From: Perca fluviatilis
Lineage: Eukaryota; Chordata; Actinopteri; Perciformes; Percidae
DNA length: 64,000 bases
NCBI RefSeq assembly: GCF_010015445.1
Contig: NC_053122.1
Span: forward strand, 34,910,513 to 34,974,512
Direction of reading: 5' to 3'
This document shows, one piece after another, positions 46,312 through 56,878 of the stretch. Position 1 is the stretch's first letter; the number at the start of each line of letters is the position of its first letter. A program made the translations under genes and the position numbers. The notes beneath the pieces were generated by a model. The model searched no databases. It was not told the DNA's origin and saw nothing but the letters and a program-made list of their open reading frames with translations.

Positions 46312-47548
46312 TATTACTTGGACAGGGATGCTGTTCAGCTTTTCACAAGTTTAGACAGCTAGCTAACATTAGCGCAACAGCGTTAGCCTAGACGGCTAGG
46401 TAAATATTACAACTGCCTTCGGAGTTTTCTATATCTGAGTCCACGTTGTCAACATAAGACCTGTGGCGTTAGTGCTCCTTTTGTACCATCATTTTATTGA
46501 ATGAAATTTTATGCTTCGCTCCTACGAGATGGGTGGGTTTTTGTTACGTTACACACAAAACTAACTGGCTATAGTTAGCCTGTACGTATGCTAGCGGACA
46601 TTAGCTAACGTTGCGTAGCCAGCCAGCAGTAAACATTTCAAACATCACTGCAGATTGACTGCTTTTAGCAGCAGAGATTGATTGTGGGCGACAAACAGTC
46701 GTGATTAGCTCGCCGAAACTACTGCCGATTGCCGAAGTTGTTGACTGGCTATGCAATGTTAGCTAATTCCGCTAACATACGTACAGGCTAACTATAGCCA
46801 ATGAGCTTTGTGTGTAACGTTACAAAAAACACCTATCTCGTAGGAGTGAAGCTTAAAGGGTAGATAGAATGCAAAACAGATTTTACCCTGTCATAGTTGA
46901 GTAACGACAGTTTGGTGGGTAAATAGGACATACATAGAACCTCAAAATCCCATTGACACCTCTTTCCTCTGCAAATCTAACAATTTGAAATTGCCTCTGA
47001 AAATGGGCGAATCTGAACAAAGCTAAAAGTTGACGTCAACTTCTCAACTCCTCCTTATTTGTCTCTACATTCTATCTTTGTAACGCCCCAAAATGTACAT
47101 AGGCCACTAACTGATCTGAGGAAAATTTAAATGGCTAAACTGGCCTGCTGTGAGGTAGATGGAGCTCTGTCACGGCTGGCAGCCCACGGTGCTCGATACC
47201 TGCGCAAAGTCACCATTTCTGGGTTAGTGGACTACCAAACGCCGCTGCCCTGACATAGCTCCAGGGCCTGCAGCTCCCCTCTTCCTCCTAAATGGCCATT
47301 CTGTGTAAGTGAGGGCGCGGTCAGCGAGCTTGTTATGCCCGCAATCTCTTACCACAGGTTTCAGTTAATCTTGTAATGGATATGTGTATTGAGTTATTTA
47401 AACAAACGATCGGGGAAATAAACACCTCTTGTCCGCGAGTGAGCTGGATGGAGCTCTATCAATGAGAGCTAGTTAGCTTGCCTCCTCCTAACAAGACCTC
47501 TAAAATTCACAAAAATGCATTAAATTGATTGATTGTTAGCTTTGTTAA

Positions 47549-48760
47549 AAGGTCCAATATGTAATACTGACAGCTAGTGTTTAAAAAAGTTACTGCAGTA
47601 CAAATTCAAAATACTGGAGAGAGTCGTCCCTCCTTCCCAGACTCGAAGTTCACGGAGGTTGCCAGGCTGAGACCGCCGCATCCACAACAACGTTGCTAGA
47701 CGCTTTTCTCACATAGTCAGACATTACTTCACAGCACAGCGGAGTAGCTTAACGTTAGATGCTGGCTATATTGATAGTAATAAAAGTCTGTGCTCACGCG
47801 GAGCTCTGTACCCAACTGACATACACACTTTTTCGGCTTAGAATTAAAGTAGGAACCGCCAACAACCCCACAACCTCGCCGTCCTCTCCACACGCCAGAC
47901 AGGCACACTACCTTGGCTTAGAATTACAATAGGAGCCACTAAAAATACCACTACCTTGCCGACTGAACACACTTCATTGGCTTAGAATTACAATAGGAGC
48001 CACTAAAAATACCACTACCTTGCCGACTGAACACACTTCATTGGCTTAGAATTACGGCAACAATCACTAAACACACTGCAAACTCACAGTCTTCTCTTCC
48101 CGATTTACAGACCCCCTCTCGTGGCTAAAATTACTCACCATTGTTGGCTCTGGCCGCTGAACTACACTTTGTAAACAGCCATGGGCTGCTTGCCTGGTCC
48201 TCCGGTAACGTTAGCAGTTAGCAGGGTTAGCATGGCGGCGTTAGCCAGGACCAGTCGGGATCACTTTACTGTGTCTCAATTGTTTTTGCGAGTAACCAAC
48301 TCGGGTACTCTAGCTATATAATTCAATGTGAGTACACAAATGTTGAAATGACATAAAATGCCCGTCCCTAGTGGCTGTGATAAATTATCCTGAAGCTAGT
48401 GCTTACTTGTTCAGGAGGAAATAAGCCAAATCTGCATCCTTTTGGGCTTTAAGCTGTCTCCATCTTTCAAATACATCTCCAATATTTACCAGGGGTTTGT
48501 TACGTCTCTGGTCACGCAACTGTTAGAAACATGCCGTTTTTTGTTTTTTTTAGGTCGGGTAGAATCTATCTCCGTTGATCCTGTTGGTTTGTTTGCTGCT
48601 TTTATTACGCTGGGTTTACGTTTTTACAGGTATATCTGGCAACCCGGCCTGGCTGTCAAACTGGGCAGTTGATAACAACACACAGGCCAAAACATAAAGA
48701 TAAATTCCGTCACGGAATGTAAATTTCAAAAAGAAAAAATACTGAATGATCTTTTCCCAT
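47549..48760. mobile_element. MITE of the GGTCCAATATGTAA family
   Basis: Its left head (AAGGTCCAATATGTAATA, after TTAA 47545-47548) matches 57721-57740. Its right part 48610-48735 is the complement of 62293-62420 and 57841-57864. About 80 bp of host sequence (AAAATTCACAAAATTCATTAAATT-like) occurs on both sides (47490-47545 and 48800-48862). Confidence 0.65.
47836..48060. repeat. 64-bp tandem repeat
   Basis: Units 47915-47978 and 47979-48042 are identical and start GGCTTAGAATTACAATAGG. A diverged unit precedes and a partial one follows. Confidence 0.9.
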
Positions 48761-49412
48761 AGGATTAAATGGGACACATAGCCTAGCTAGCAGCTTCGCC
48801 TAAGGAGACCCCTAAAATTCACAAAATTCATTAAATTAAAATCGGACACAATTGTTAGCTTTATATAACCTTGGGGTAGCTATAATATAAGTGGTGTGAC
48901 GAAATTCTAACTCTAAATATACTCTAGTTATGCCGGCAACTGGCAGCCGGCTAGCTCCGCGGAGACCCGAGCCCCGGTAGAAAAAATAACTGAGAAACGG
49001 TGACTTTCACTGGGTATGAAGATTTGCCGCTTTCTCATCAGACTGTGTAAAAAAAAAAAAGTCCGACACATCTTACCAAATTTGCAATTAGCCATACATT
49101 TTCGTTAAACGGCCCATATTTGAGCTTTATATAGTTGATTGCTAGCATAAAAAAGTCTCGGAAGTGAATTTAATAACGAAATAGTAGACAAACAATGTAT
49201 AACTTTGCAGTGTCTGAAATATGAGACCTGCTTTCTCGTCTCCAATGTGTTTCTATGTGGCTCGCTTAAACCAATCAGCGCGCAGCTCATCTAAATATTC
49301 ATGAGCATACCATATTTGGAAGAAAGCTCTTGTTACAAATAGCTCCATATTCACAGGGTAGTTAAGGGCCCATAAAATAGCATTCGGGCAATTTTCAGCC
49401 CAACCAATGTTA
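48442..49412. other. MITE interior, no gene
   Basis: The right part (about 49090-49412) is the distal half of the TTAA MITE. Short frames here are judged chance. Confidence 0.5.
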
Positions 49413-50178
49413 CATACTGTAAGGTTTAGCCCCATGGTGGAAGGAGGAGACATGGACTCAGGAGTTCTTCACCGGGTGAATTTATTTATTTCTCCCCCAT
49501 TCACGGGGAAAGTGCGGTAGTGCATGGATGAATTATTACAAAAATATATCAAAAATAACAAAAACAACAAAGAAACTAAGTACAAACTAGTTAAATTATC
49601 ATACTAAACAAATATTAAACAATACAAAAGCCTAAATCAGGCCCTGACTATTGGGCTCTAGCACCTGCACCCTTCCAGGCCAAAACTGTTCGCCCTCGAG
49701 GAGCCTCTGCCTCATTCCTTTATACCTGAAGCTCCTCCTACAAGACAAACCAAAGTTAATTGGAAATCAATCAACCTCATAATGTTACCTCAACATTCCA
49801 CAACACTTTGGCTACATCAATACACAAGATACCAACTATAAAACCAGCAATTAAATGTTATATGCTGAACAAGCTTCTCAAAAACAGAAAACTTAGACAC
49901 TCCAGTACCCCCCCTCTGTACTGGCTTACACTTGGACTGTTCCAGGTCCTCCCCCCTATAAATTACTCCGGTCACTTCCTATTTGCCGCTTCGACCCATC
50001 ACCCTGCTTGAAAATGAGAACAGGTGAATGAAACATTTTGATGACCTTGGGTAAATCCATTAACCTAAAATAAATGCCTTGAAACGAACTGTGTATGCGT
50101 CGTATTTATCAAATCATGCTTTCTACTCTTTCGACTAATACTTAAATACATTGAAAGGAAATAACATGAATTGACAAG

Positions 50179-51388
50179 TAGAGGTGGGCGATATATCGTT
50201 TAGACGATAATATCCAAATTGTTGTCTGGACGATATGCAAAATTGGGATATCGAATATTTCATAATTTGTACAATCCGACCCCCCAAACATGAAAAGAGC
50301 TGAAGGAAGTTAAAGAGAAAACAAATAACGCACACTATAACCTTCTAAACAATTATATGTAGCGATTTTAATACTGTGGGGGTTTGTTTGACTGTATTTT
50401 TTGTACAAAATCACGATCGTCCCGCACGAGAGTAAGCTGCTACTAGTTCTTACCTGTGCGTTATGACGTTCACTCATGTCGACAAAGAACTGAACTAATC
50501 AATACAGAACCACGATACAACACAGCCGTTACGAGAGCCTTCCAGGCGGCTCATAGCATCCCGGAGGACGTAGCCTGACCGAGCCCTCCAGGTTGTTGTC
50601 GGCGGTAGCACGCCGAGCTAGCTATCTACGGGCAGAATGAGAAAATAACTCCGGCACGACCAGAGGCGGAGGACTGCATTTTTGTGCACAATGAATACCA
50701 ACTGCAGGATCGTTTCCCAGCACAGCTCACCTGACCTGGAGCCCTATTGGTAATATACTGACCATTTTATTTACTATGAAAACCGCACACTGCCGTCTAC
50801 ATAGCCCCCGATGCTAACGTTAGCACAAGTTTGGTTCACTGCTAACCATAGTGAACAAACTGCAGCGCGATCACCTGGATACGGGATACAGGGGACTTTA
50901 ACAAGGCGTCCTTAAAGTCTGTTCCCCTCCAGCTTTCTCCCAGCATGTAGAATGTGCTACTAGAGGGAAGAACACACTAGACCATGTATACTCTAACATC
51001 AAAAAAGCACACAGAACTGCACCTCTCCCTCACCAGGGCCAGTCAGATCACATCCAACTCCTGAACCCAGCATAAATCCCGGTCAGAAGGACTATACAGC
51101 CAAGTAAAAGGACTATCAGAACCTAGTCTGACCCGGCCTTGTCCCAGCTCCAGGACTGCTTCCAATAAGGACATGGTTGTGTGCAAAATGTTACAGAACA
51201 GAGCCCTTTGTTTATTGTTATGATTTCATCTTGCTTGTACATTTTCCCAAGAGAACCAACCAAATAGCCTCCAAACAGGGCTTCTTTTAACTTCTAGAAG
51301 GATTTTAAAAATATCGTCTGAATATCGATATCGAGATATTGAAATTTTTTTTCGAGATATTCATTTTTGTCAATATCTCCCACCCCTA
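50179..51388. mobile_element. hAT element (1,210 bp) in the Gmr1 LTR
   Basis: Ends TAGAGGTGGGCGATAT and ATATCTCCCACCCCTA are inverted repeats. The 8-bp duplication TTGACAAG is identical at 50171-50178 and 51389-51396. Subterminal GATATCG words are abundant. It encloses a LINE fragment and has no transposase. Confidence 0.93.
50888..51200 (+). pseudogene. LINE endonuclease fragment inside the hAT
   Basis: Frames read GDFNKASLKSVPLQLSPSM, a stop, then LLEGRTH and KKHTELHLSLTRASQITS, matching the end of the apurinic endonuclease of fish LINEs (GDFN box, TLDH and SDH regions), with stops. Same general family as the element at 20991. Confidence 0.65.
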
Positions 51389-51511
51389 TTGACAAGCCAT
51401 GTGCCCATTGATGCTAGCCCACATGCTAATGGTAATGCTAATGCTACCAGTCATATGCTAATGCTCATGCTAGGGTTAGCTTAGCATGCTAGGACCAATG
51501 CTACCACTGGC

Positions 51512-53143
51512 TTAAATGAAGGCATGGGGTAACCCCATGACATTTCCCCCTCCCTCTGGAGACGACCCCTGTGGCGTCCTAGAAAGGTAATCAGCTGTGC
51601 AGTTCTCTTTCCCTTTCCGGTAGAGAACATCAAAGTCATAAGGCTGCATGGCGAGAAACCACCGTGTTATCCTGGAATTGGTATCCCTCATGTTCTGGAG
51701 CCATGTCAACGCCCGGTGATCTGTCTCCAGAACGAATTTCCGTCCCAGCAGGTAATAGCGAAGAGAGTCAAACGCCCACTTAATGGCAAGGCACTCTTTC
51801 TCCACAACTGAGTATCTTCCTTCATGTTTGTTGAGTTTCCTGCTGATGTACAACACAGGCTGAAGATGACCCGGGTCTCCCTGCAACAAAACAGCCCCAA
51901 CCCCAAGTTCAGATGCATCTGTCTGAAGAATGAACGGTTGTTGGAAATCAGGACTCGTCAGTACAGGTTCCGTACACAGAGCACACTTCAGAACCTGAAA
52001 CGCCTCTTCACACCCCTCTGTCCATTGCACCTTGTTGGGCAGGTTCTTCCTCGTCAGGTTGGTAAGAGGAACTGAGAGGGTAGAGAATCCTGGGACAAAA
52101 CGCCTATACCAACCCACCAAGCCCAAAAATGACTTGACTTGCGACTTGGTTTGAGGTCTTTCTGCTGACAAGACAGCATCTACCTTGCCAACTTGAGGTC
52201 TGATCACTCCCTTGCCCAGCACATAACCCAGATATTGTACTTCTTGCTTGGCAAGTGCACATTTGTCCGGGCGGATGGTCAGGCCTGCATCACTAATTCT
52301 CCCTAGCACTTCCGTCAGATGAAACAGGTGATCCTCCCAGCTTGAACTATGGACCACTACATCATCTAAATAGGCCGCAGCATAGGACTCTGTACCCTTC
52401 AGCAACTTGTCCATCATCTTCTGAAATGTTGCAGGGGCCCCATGCAGGCCAAAGGGAAGCACTGTAAACTGGAAGTGTCCAAAAGGGGTTTTGAATGCTG
52501 TCACCTCCTTGCTTCCTTCGGTGAGTGGAATCTGCCAGTACCCCTTACATAGATCCAGTGTACTGATGAAGTTAGCACTGCCTAGTCTCTCAATGAGATC
52601 ATCAACCCTAGGCATGGGGTATAGGTCCAACCTACTAACACCATTAAGTTTTCTGAAGTCCAAACAGAATCTTAGTGTTGTATCTTTCTTTGGCACCAGA
52701 ATGATTGGGCTGCTCCATTCACTAACAGAAGGCTCTATCACTCCCATTTCCCTCATCATGTCCAGCTCTTTCTTCAAAACTAGCAAAAGACGCTCTGGGA
52801 CTCTGTACATTGGTTGACGGAGAGGGGTTGAATCCTTCAAGGCGATATGATGGCATACCATCTCTGTCCTTCCAGGTGTCTGTAGAAAAAGGTTGAGAGG
52901 CAAGATGTCCAGGAGCTCATTTCTCCTCCCATCTGATAGGTGGTTGAGATCCAGTTGCTTCTCTTCCTCTTCAGTAGGTAGATATTGTTCCACCAAATCC
53001 TCCTCTTCCTCCACAGCTCGAACAAAAAGAGAATGGGGTACAGATGCCTCTGGAACCAACCGGGGCACCCATTTCTTCAGCATATTAATGTGAAATGTTT
53101 GAAGTGGTTGTTTCCGCTGTGGCATGAAGATCTGGTAAGTCAC
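51512..53143 (-). pseudogene. Gmr1-type pol: integrase tail, RT and RNase H in one frame
   Basis: 543 codons remain open. The start is not native: an integrase C-terminal stretch (TYQIFMPQRKQPLQTFHINM) is read from the deletion junction. Next come the RT fingers (SEWSSPIILVPKKD, FCLDFRKLN), palm (STLDLCKGYWQIPL, LPFGLHGAPATFQ, AYLDDVVVHS) and thumb with FLGLVGWYRRFVP, then RNase H (LQTDASELGVGAVLL, SVVEKECLAIKWA, ETDHRALTWL, ADYLSR). All RT and RNase H acidic residues appear present. The frame stops 31 nt inside the LTR. No stop or shift is seen in over 1.6 kb, so the element is young even though its 5' half is lost. Confidence 0.88.
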
Positions 53144-53146
53144 CTC

Positions 53147-53170
53147 ACCCCCCTAACCCCTAACCCTAAC
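53147..53170. repeat. Telomere-like (CCCTAA)n filler at the deletion junction
   Basis: The plus strand reads CCCCCCTAACCCCTAACCCTAAC between the integrase fragment and the last 13 bp of the 5' LTR. The retained LTR end, read on the minus strand, is GGGGTTA, which continues directly into GGGTTAGGGG repeats. Confidence 0.85.
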
Positions 53171-53531
53171 CCCATGACACATACCCTATTAGGAGACCTT
53201 AAGGAACAGTGTGAAATACCCTATATAATCATTCTATCACCGCTTTAATATTTCATTCAATACAAGTATGGTACAAAAGGAGCACTAACGCCACATGTCT
53301 TATGTTGACAACATGGACGCAGATATAGGAAACTCCGAAGGCAGTTGTAATACCGTATTTAACTAGCAGTCTAGGCTAACGCTGTTGCGCTAATGTTAGC
53401 AAACTTCGGCATGGCTAGCTGTCTAAACTTGTGAAAAGCCGAACAGCATCCCCGTCCAAGCTGTGTTTCACTTTCTCTCCAATATTATTATACATATAAT
53501 AAAGACACATGGACTCGGTCGACACCAAAAG

Positions 53532-54365
53532 TAGGGTTGTGTACTGAACCTGGTACTTATAACGGTACCGACCGAATCACGTCGGTACTACGAGTATTGG
53601 TTCACGTAAAATCAAACGGTGACAAATTTCGTACCTGAGAGGAAGCGCAAGCTTATCTGTCCTCTCTGCATGTTGACAGAGAGCAGAGGTCTGACACACA
53701 CACACGCACGTGCAGAGGTGCGGACGGAGCAACGTCGGCTCTGCAGTTTTGTTGAAGTCCCAGTGAGTCACGGCAATGCCGATAAAGTGGTTTCAAGTGT
53801 GGTTACAGTTTTTCATAACTTCCCGCAAACACCTTTCACCGCGATATGATATTAATGGCGAGCCGAAAGCAGTCGCGGTGCTGTTGACATTACACTTCCT
53901 ATGACACGAGCAGGCACAACGGTGGTTTCGGTGTCCTGGGGACTGACTGACAGGCTGAAGTTGTAAGGCTAGGCAACTTATTTCTACAGCACCTTTCAGC
54001 ATTCAAAGTGCTTCACATGAATCATTAAAGAGCAATTAAAAACGGCCATGATTAAAATAAAACAAGCTAAAATATAATAATATACAAATACAACAATGAA
54101 AGTTACAGTGAATAAGAAATTCATAATTATTCAATTTAATAGGTTGTAGGGACGGGTCTGGGAGGAGAGAGGGAGGGGTTTTGTTTTTGTTTTAATAACA
54201 ATGTTCAAAGTAAATAGGTTTGGAATTATATTAAAAAAATATATATATATATATATAAAAAATGAAGGAAAGTACCGAAAAAAGTACCGTTGGGTACCAG
54301 AACCGAATTCCAGGAACCGGTATCGGTAGTGGTATAGGTTCAGATGTGAAAGGTACCCAACCCTA
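53532..54365. mobile_element. hAT element (834 bp) with perfect 8-bp duplication
   Basis: Ends TAGGGTTGTGTAC and GTACCCAACCCTA. The duplication ACCAAAAG is identical at 53524-53531 and 54366-54373. Subterminal GGTACCGA words. Interior frames are short; an AT run lies at 54240-54256. No transposase is seen. Confidence 0.92.
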
Positions 54366-54373
54366 ACCAAAAG

Positions 54374-54573
54374 CCATATTTTGCACAACCAGTGGCAGAA
54401 ACCGTGACCATAGACAGTGAACCGAGACGGGGCTTTCGTTTGTCATCTCCCCAACGTGACGTAATGCAATGCACGCAAATCATTGCTGTAAAATAGTACT
54501 ACTTTTTCATACTTTATTCCGTTTTGTGATATCCATTGTATTTGATGTTGTTGGGTAACAGTTTAAATGTTTA
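54374..54573. other. No gene seen
   Basis: Phrase ACCATAGACAGTGAACC at 54409 resembles a fish repeat head. Nothing else. Confidence 0.4.
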
Positions 54574-55502
54574 TTACCAACAAGTAAATTGCACGAATTC
54601 GTTAGAAAATAAACCCTGCAAGATGCATAGACACTCTTTCTCCCTCCTCCTCTCGGTGATGCTCTCCCTCCATATCTTCACCGCTGTGGTCTTCTCCACC
54701 TCCTCCTGTCCCTGGTCGCCTTGGCCTTGTATTCTGTCTCTGTCGCGTTTCTGTTGCCCTTTTCTCTCTCCTTCCACCTCTTTTCTCTCTCCTTCCACCT
54801 CTTCTCTCTCTCCTTCCACCTCTTTTCTCTCTCCTTCCACCTCTTTTCTCTCTCCTTCCACCTCTTCTTTCTCTCCTTCCACTTCTTCTCTCTCTCCTTC
54901 CACCACATCTTCTCCATCTACCTTGCTCACTTGTTCATTTTCTATTTCTCTCGCCTTTCTCTTTGGAGACAAAAACTGAATATGCTACCTTTCCTTTACC
55001 TTTCTGTACGATTCAAAGTAACAATGTTTTCCTTGACAGACGTTGAATCAATATTAGCTTTTGTAGCCTACTTTACACAGAACAGACGTCAGACCCTAAG
55101 TAACATTGTATAGTTGGCGAAATAACGTTCTTCAACCTGATTTTTATCATCTCAAAATCAGCATCGCAACTATGCTAGCACTGTGCTTTCGTTATAATTT
55201 CATTTCTTGATAGATAGTTAATCCGTTTTGACCTCTTTCCTCCTGTGTCTCCATTCATCGCGACTCCTGGCTCCCTCGCTTCGCGCCACTCAGTTTTCCA
55301 AACAAAACTCTCTCCGCTCTGGCGTCATCTTATGCTGCATTCACTGCAGTCGGACATTGGAGACGTACGCTCGTAAATTGTCAAATTGGCCATAACTTTT
55401 ACCGTAATTCGTTGCTGCCAACTGGGGTGGCAGCAGGGGTGGCAAGGCTTTCTTTTAGGGTGGCAGTTGCCACCCTATGCCACCCCGGTAGATCCGCCCC
55501 TG
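54574..55502 (-). mobile_element. hAT element end with first exons, truncated
   Basis: On the minus strand it begins CAGGGGCGGATCTACCGG at 55502, a hAT terminus, followed by GGTGGCA repeats. An ATG at 55258 starts MNGDTGGKRSKRINYLS. An acceptor-like site at about 54980 leads into an open frame beginning SPKRKAREIENEQVSKVDGE, followed by a seven-residue repeat (VEGERKE). The other end of the element was not found. This fits the 5' part of a hAT transposase gene; the exon link is unproven. Confidence 0.55.
54765..54905. repeat. 21-bp minisatellite (CTCTCCTTCCACCTCTTTTCT)
   Basis: About seven units with small changes. Because 21 is a multiple of three, several frames stay open on both strands. 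The minus-strand frame gives a charged repeat. Confidence 0.9.
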
Positions 55503-55755
55503 CTGAGAGCTAAACGGTGTAAAAGTGTGTCTGTATTTCACTGGAGAGGATTCTAACACCAGACTGTAGCTGCCCTTGTCTGAAAAACACAGAAGAGATG
55601 TGTCACCTTTTTCAGCCCTTCTGAGTTTGCAGGTATGATTTTAATATAACCTTAGCTATTATAGTCATTATGGCCTTTAGAAAAATGTTTTTTGTGGAAG
55701 TGGGGTTTTGTCCCCACGTTTTGGGGTTAAGCTTTTGTCCTTAATGGCATTACAT

Positions 55756-56204
55756 CAGGGGTCTTCAATGTTTTTTAAGCCAAGGACCCCTTAACTTAAA
55801 GTGAGATGTAGCAGGGACCCCCTACTACATATTGTATGAAATTAAGTTGCATATTAAACTGGGCTTACAATAACTGTTAGGGCAACCTGAAGCCTTCTTA
55901 CATACCCTTTTTTCATAAGCTATTAAAATATTAATTGTTGGCATGATTTTATAAATCATATTTGAATGTTACATATGTGGCACAGTAAATCTAGGATTAA
56001 CTGTATCTGTGGGCTGATATCTTAGTGACTACCTAACCTATAGGCCAGTAAGCCTATCATCAGTGGGAATTTATATTTGCTAATAATATATTGGAATTAT
56101 GTTAAGGCATTTTCATTTTCTTTTCTTTTTAAAGACTCAAAAATTTACAATAATTTGGAGGCCCCCCTGCAATGACTCTAAGGACCTCCTGTTGAAGATC
56201 TCTG
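55756..56204. mobile_element. hAT MITE (449 bp)
   Basis: Ends CAGGGGTCTTCAATG and GTTGAAGATCTCTG. The flanking duplications CATTACAT (55748-55755) and CCTTACAT (56205-56212) match at 7 of 8. No coding capacity. Confidence 0.88.
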
Positions 56205-56375
56205 CCTTACATTACTTTTACTTTTATACTTTAAGTAGTTTTTAAACCAGTACTTTTACACTTTTACTTAAGTAAAAAGCTTGAGTTGATACTTCAACTT
56301 CTACAAAAGTATTTTCAAACCCTAGTATCTGTACTTCTACTTGAGTAATGAATGTGAATACTTTTGACACCTCTG
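56205..56375. mobile_element. Tol2-like hAT end
   Basis: The right terminus GACACCTCTG is the complement of CAGAGGTGTC, close to the Tol2 end. CTTTTACTTAAGTAA and CTACTTGAGTAATG words are subterminal. The MITE at 55756-56204 lies on its left; the matching left end was not found. Confidence 0.65.
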
Positions 56376-56418
56376 ACTAAAACACAACATATGCTGGTCT
56401 ATGCTGGTTTTTCTAGCA

Positions 56419-56544
56419 GGGGAGTGCAGTCTCTGAAAAGAAGATACGTAGACAAAGCGTCTACACATCTACAAATCAGCAAAGATTTGGGGATTCCTGG
56501 CCTTCGTGTTAAAACATATCAGAGACACCAAAGGAGAGTAACAG
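56419..56544 (+). other. Exon-like segment of unknown protein
   Basis: Acceptor GGTTTTTCTAG and donor ACAG|GTATGG bound an open frame reading GVQSLKRRYVDKASTHLQIS then KDLGIPGLRVKTYQRHQRRV. The basic, helical look resembles a DNA-binding or transposon protein piece; I do not recognise the family. Confidence 0.4.
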
Positions 56545-56779
56545 GTATGGAAACACGCGCTCTCTCTCTCTCACAAAGCTGTTTACAGAAATTCATAGCC
56601 TACATATCATGTATTAAATAAATAGGCATCACATACTGTATATACTATACTTTACTGATTGCGATACAACACACTATATTACAAAACAGTTGCATGCACA
56701 AAAAATGCGTTGGCCCACATATCTACAGCTAGGGGAGACCGTGATAAGCCCTATTTCAACAAACGGTGGCGTATCCCTT

Positions 56780-56878
56780 TAACTTTTCAATGTAGTTTGA
56801 GTGATAATAATAACTGCATTTTGTTGTCTTTGTATTTGCACTCTACACAATGACAATAAAGCTGAATCTAATATAATA
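56780..56878 (+). mobile_element. LINE 3' tail
   Basis: Ends CAATGACAATAAAGCTGAAT followed by CTAATATAAT, a common fish LINE tail. Only the last about 100 bp is recognisable. Confidence 0.6.

Larger units (their letters stand above)
49418..51542 (-). repeat. 3' LTR of the Gmr1-type element, interrupted by a hAT
   Basis: On the minus strand it starts TGTCATGGGG at 51542, right after a polypurine tract (complement of 51543-51559), and ends CCTTACA at 49418. It contains a TATA-like GGTATAAAGG (49718-49727) and AATAAATAAA signals (about 49481-49490). Without the hAT at 50179-51388 it is about 0.9 kb. Its first part is rich in GCTAGCATGCTA-like words. Confidence 0.85.
49418..53179 (-). mobile_element. 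Gmr1-type Ty3/gypsy retrotransposon with large 5' deletion
   Basis: The target duplication CATAC is identical on both sides (49413-49417 and 53180-53184), so both true ends are present. Minus-strand order: residual 5' LTR start TGTCATGGGGTTA (53179-53167), telomere-like filler, integrase tail, RT-RNase H, polypurine tract, complete 3' LTR. Gag, protease, most of the integrase and nearly all of the 5' LTR are deleted. Integrase-derived sequence lies upstream of RT, the domain order described for Gmr1-like elements and opposite to the element at 1-4834. Confidence 0.85.
46857..53244. mobile_element. TTAA-type MITE (GGGTAGATAGAATG family) split by later insertions
   Basis: Left end AGGGTAGATAGAATG and right end CATTCTATCACCGCT are inverted repeats at 11 of 15 positions. 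TTAA lies at 46853-46856 and 53245-53248. The halves join across the Gmr1 retrotransposon at CATAC (49413-49417 and 53180-53184) into a continuous family-like sequence (CCAACCAATGTTACATACCC). A second MITE (about 47549-48760) also sits in its left half. Confidence 0.75.
46312..53465. mobile_element. Foldback element interrupted by nested insertions
   Basis: Outer arm 46312-46505 is complementary to 53249-53465 (about 200 bp, roughly 88% by eye). Inner arm 46512-46623 is complementary to 46741-46855. Removing the TTAA MITE at 46857-53244 brings the outer right arm next to the inner right arm, so the original element was an arm-loop-arm structure of about 0.8 kb. Superfamily unknown. Confidence 0.7.

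Noticed and set aside
53572..53849. Overlapping frames in the hAT at 53532-54365
   Set aside because: They run through TIR-proximal repeats and have no transposase motifs.
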